Positions 14,523-16,275 of a DNA stretch of 16,275 bases are shown here, one piece after another (position 1 is the stretch's first letter; each line of letters opens with the position of its first letter). The notes below the pieces were generated by a model. The model saw nothing but the letters and a program-made list of their open reading frames with translations, did not search any database and was not told where the DNA came from. This DNA comes from Elusimicrobiota bacterium (GTDB taxonomy: Bacteria; Elusimicrobiota; Elusimicrobia; UBA1565; UBA9628), in contig JAMPYD010000009.1 in NCBI GenBank assembly GCA_023700845.1, positions 1 to 16,275 on the forward strand, read 5' to 3'. Made by a program: the position numbers and the translations under genes.

Positions 14523-15542
14523 ATGCGAGCGGTCATCCTCATCGGAGGCATGGGCACCCGGCTGCGTCCCTTCACCTTGGAGACGCCCAAGCCGCTATTG
14601 CCCGTCATGAACCGTCCCTTCCTTGAGTATCAGTTCCAAATCCTGAGCCGCTACGGGGTCCGGGAGGTCGTGCTGTGCACCTCCTACCGGGCGGAGACGT
14701 TCCGGCGCGCCTTCGGCGACGGCCGGCGCCTCGGGCTGAAGATCACCTACGTGCGCGAGCGCATTCCCCTCGGCACCGGGGGCGCCCTCAAGAACGCCGA
14801 GCCGTTTTTGAAAGGAACGACGCTCGCGCTCAACGGCGACGTCCTCAACGCCTTCGACCTCGCCGCGTTTTTGAAATTCCACCGCGCCCGCCGCGCGGAA
14901 ATCTCGATCGCGCTGACCCGGGTGAAGGACCCGACCCGATACGGCCTCGTGCTCACCGACGACAAGGGGATGGTCCGGCGCTTCCTGGAAAAGCCGTCCT
15001 GGGACGAGGTGGTGACCAACTCGGTCAACGCCGGGGCCTATCTGTTCGAGCCTTCGGTATTCGACCATCTCCCGCTGGGCAAGCCCTACTCTCTCGAGCG
15101 CGGCCTTTTCCCCGAGCGCCTGGCGGCCGGAGCGCGCATCGCCGGCTACGTGGCGCCCGGCTACTGGATCGACATCGGCTCGGTGGACGCGTATCTTCAG
15201 GTCCACCTGGACCTCCTTCAGGGCCGGGCCCCCTTCAAGCCCGGCCCCCGGGCCCGCCCGTTCAAAAACGCCGAAGGCGCGCGCGTGACGGCCGGCGCCG
15301 GAACGAAGGCGGCGCCCTTCGCCCGGTTCTCCGGCGCGGTGAGCCTCGGCTCGAAGGTCACGATCGGCCGCGGCGCGCAGCTCACCGACTGCGTCGTCCT
15401 GGACGGGGCGACGATCGGAGACGGCGCGCGCCTCGAGCGCTGCGTCGTCGGACCGAAGGCCCGCGTCGGAACCCACGCGGTGCTGGGCCCCGGAGCCGCG
15501 CTCGCGGGCGGCTCCTCGGTCGGGGATTACAGCCAGCTATGA
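14523..15542 (+). CDS. Sugar-phosphate nucleotidyltransferase with left-handed beta-helix tail (mannose-1-phosphate guanylyltransferase-like)
   Basis: 339 residues. The N-terminal Rossmann-like domain (1-235) holds the nucleotidyltransferase signature: GGMGTRLRPFTLETPKPLLP at 8-27 binds the nucleotide triphosphate. Also present are GTGGALKN (84-91), NGDVL (104-108, metal-binding Asp106), FLEKP (154-158) and NAGAYLFEP (169-177). The C-terminal 255-335 has hexapeptide-type repeats of a left-handed beta-helix. This layout is shared by GDP-mannose pyrophosphorylases of the GMPPB type and some glucose-1-phosphate enzymes. The downstream mannose-isomerase-like cupin and phosphohexomutase favour GDP-mannose, but UDP- or dTDP-sugars are not excluded. 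The stop overlaps the cupin start by 4 nt. It leads an operon from a likely leaderless promoter. Confidence 0.85.
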   Translation: MRAVILIGGMGTRLRPFTLETPKPLLPVMNRPFLEYQFQILSRYGVREVVLCTSYRAETFRRAFGDGRRLGLKITYVRERIPLGTGGALKNAEPFLKGTTLALNGDVLNAFDLAAFLKFHRARRAEISIALTRVKDPTRYGLVLTDDKGMVRRFLEKPSWDEVVTNSVNAGAYLFEPSVFDHLPLGKPYSLERGLFPERLAAGARIAGYVAPGYWIDIGSVDAYLQVHLDLLQGRAPFKPGPRARPFKNAEGARVTAGAGTKAAPFARFSGAVSLGSKVTIGRGAQLTDCVVLDGATIGDGARLERCVVGPKARVGTHAVLGPGAALAGGSSVGDYSQL

Positions 15543-15898
15543 CCCCGACGATGAACGCAGCGGTGGAGCGCGTGCCCAAGCCCTGGGGCCACGAGATGAT
15601 CTTCGCCCGCACCCGGAAGTACGTCGGCAAGATCCTCGTCATCGAGAAGGGCCATCGCCTGAGCCTCCAGCTGCATCGCCGCAAGCACGAGAGCCTGCTG
15701 GTGCTGCGCGGCCGGCTGAAGCTCCGGCTCGGATCGAATACGCGGACCGTCGGCCCCGGAACGGCGTTCACGATCCCGCCGAGGACGATTCACCGCTTCG
15801 AAGCGCTGAAAGGCCGCGTGACCCTCATCGAGGTGTCCACGCCGGAACTGTGGGACGTCGTGCGCCTGCAGGACGATTACGGACGGAGAGGTAAATAA
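15539..15898 (+). CDS. Small cupin, type II mannose-6-phosphate isomerase-like
   Basis: A single-domain cupin of 119 residues. KPWGHE at 14-19 and the two cupin motifs GHRLSLQLHRRKHESLLVLRG (starting at 38) and GPGTAFTIPPRTIHRF (72-87) match the C-terminal isomerase domain of bifunctional ManC/ManA enzymes. Likely metal ligands are Gln44, His46, Glu51 and His85. In many bacteria this domain is fused to the guanylyltransferase; here it is a separate gene coupled to the nucleotidyltransferase by an ATGA overlap. The ATG at 15539 is used; a second at 15551 would shorten the protein by four residues. It probably interconverts fructose-6-phosphate and mannose-6-phosphate, but stand-alone cupins of this kind may instead be epimerases or regulatory, so the reaction is a family-level inference. 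Confidence 0.8.
   Translation: MTPTMNAAVERVPKPWGHEMIFARTRKYVGKILVIEKGHRLSLQLHRRKHESLLVLRGRLKLRLGSNTRTVGPGTAFTIPPRTIHRFEALKGRVTLIEVSTPELWDVVRLQDDYGRRGK
15885..15891 (+). promoter_or_regulatory. Shine-Dalgarno site (GGAGAGG) for the phosphohexomutase
   Basis: GGAGAGG lies 8 nt before the ATG at 15900, inside the end of the cupin gene. It fixes the start of the truncated gene that runs off the window. Confidence 0.75.
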
Positions 15899-15899
15899 C

Positions 15900-16275
15900 A
15901 TGGCAGACCCGATCAAGTTCGGCACGGACGGCTGGCGCGGCGTGATCGCCCGGGATTTCACCTTCCAGAACTGCCGGCGCGTCGCCCAGGCGATCGCCGA
16001 CTACGTCAAGGAGGAGCAGATCAAGGACAAGAAGGGCCCCCTCTCCGGCCCGATGGTCATCGGCTACGACAAGCGCTTCCAGTCCGACGCCTTCGCCCGC
16101 GAGATCGCCAAGGTGCTCGAGGCCAACCAGATGCACCCGGTCCTCATGGCCGAGGCCCTGCCCACCCCCGCCGTCAGCTACATGACCAAGAAGCTCGGCG
16201 GCGTCGGCGTCATGGTGACCGCGAGCCACAATCCTCCGTCTTACAACGGCGTCAAGATCAAGATCGACGGGCGCG
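15900..16275 (+). CDS. Phosphoglucomutase/phosphomannomutase family, 5' part only
   Basis: 125 codons are visible before the window ends. The start FGTDGWRGVIARDFTF (7-22) is the characteristic amino terminus of the alpha-D-phosphohexomutase superfamily (COG1109). TASHNPP at 107-113 contains the catalytic phosphoserine, Ser109, which shuttles phosphate between C6 and C1 of the sugar. Substrate (mannose, glucose or glucosamine phosphate) is set by residues beyond the window. In the operon it follows the isomerase-like cupin after 1 bp and would supply mannose-1-phosphate to the nucleotidyltransferase, giving a complete fructose-6-phosphate to GDP-mannose route. It is a normal gene cut by the window edge, with no sign of damage. 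Confidence 0.9.
   Translation, partial: MADPIKFGTDGWRGVIARDFTFQNCRRVAQAIADYVKEEQIKDKKGPLSGPMVIGYDKRFQSDAFAREIAKVLEANQMHPVLMAEALPTPAVSYMTKKLGGVGVMVTASHNPPSYNGVKIKIDGR

Noticed and set aside
1..16275. Search for CRISPR repeats, transposases, integrases, tRNA or rRNA genes and defence systems
   Set aside because: Nothing was seen: no direct repeat arrays, no transposase motifs, no RNA-gene signatures, and essentially the whole window is filled by chromosomal-type genes.

Overview
The window comes from a G+C-rich (about two thirds by eye), densely packed bacterial chromosome. The cell is diderm: it encodes LptF and LptG, the inner-membrane part of the lipopolysaccharide exporter, plus several lipobox-bearing lipoproteins. 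The gene mix would fit an Elusimicrobiota-like or other deep-branching diderm lineage, but that placement is a guess; no marker gene is present. I saw no mobile element, CRISPR array, rRNA or tRNA.

Layout: (1) 2-2526, the end of an unidentified gene, then a two-gene lipoprotein operon whose second member looks like a COG3014 TPR protein. (2) 2527-4676 on the minus strand, lptF-lptG. (3) 4747-6156, an M20 metallopeptidase. (4) 6227-8765, two membrane proteins that look like diverged halves of the cytochrome bd subunit I (CydA) superfamily; the first carries a C-terminal cytochrome c domain. (5) 8769-9803 on the minus strand, a Deg1/HtrA-like serine protease. (6) 9830-12291, a zinc-ribbon SAM methyltransferase translationally coupled to a GT39-type membrane glycosyltransferase. 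(7) 12296-14446 on the minus strand, a second GT39-type glycosyltransferase joined to a large C-terminal domain that resembles DUF2993/LmeA. (8) 14523 to the window end, a sugar-nucleotide operon: nucleotidyltransferase with a beta-helix tail, a mannose-6-phosphate isomerase-like cupin, and a phosphohexomutase cut by the edge. Regions 6 to 8 read as one envelope or glycan neighbourhood: region 8 would make a nucleotide sugar (GDP-mannose is the best guess) and regions 6 and 7 would use lipid-linked sugars at the inner membrane.

The most striking property is regulatory. Six of the eight operon-leading genes have a -10-like hexamer ending only 6-8 nt before the start codon and no Shine-Dalgarno sequence, which predicts leaderless mRNAs. 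Two operon-internal genes, in contrast, have clear Shine-Dalgarno sites and others use 4-nt start/stop overlaps. At 9804-9829 one palindromic AT-rich box appears to serve two divergent leaderless genes. The three convergent gene pairs are separated by 0-4 bp, leaving no room for intergenic terminators.
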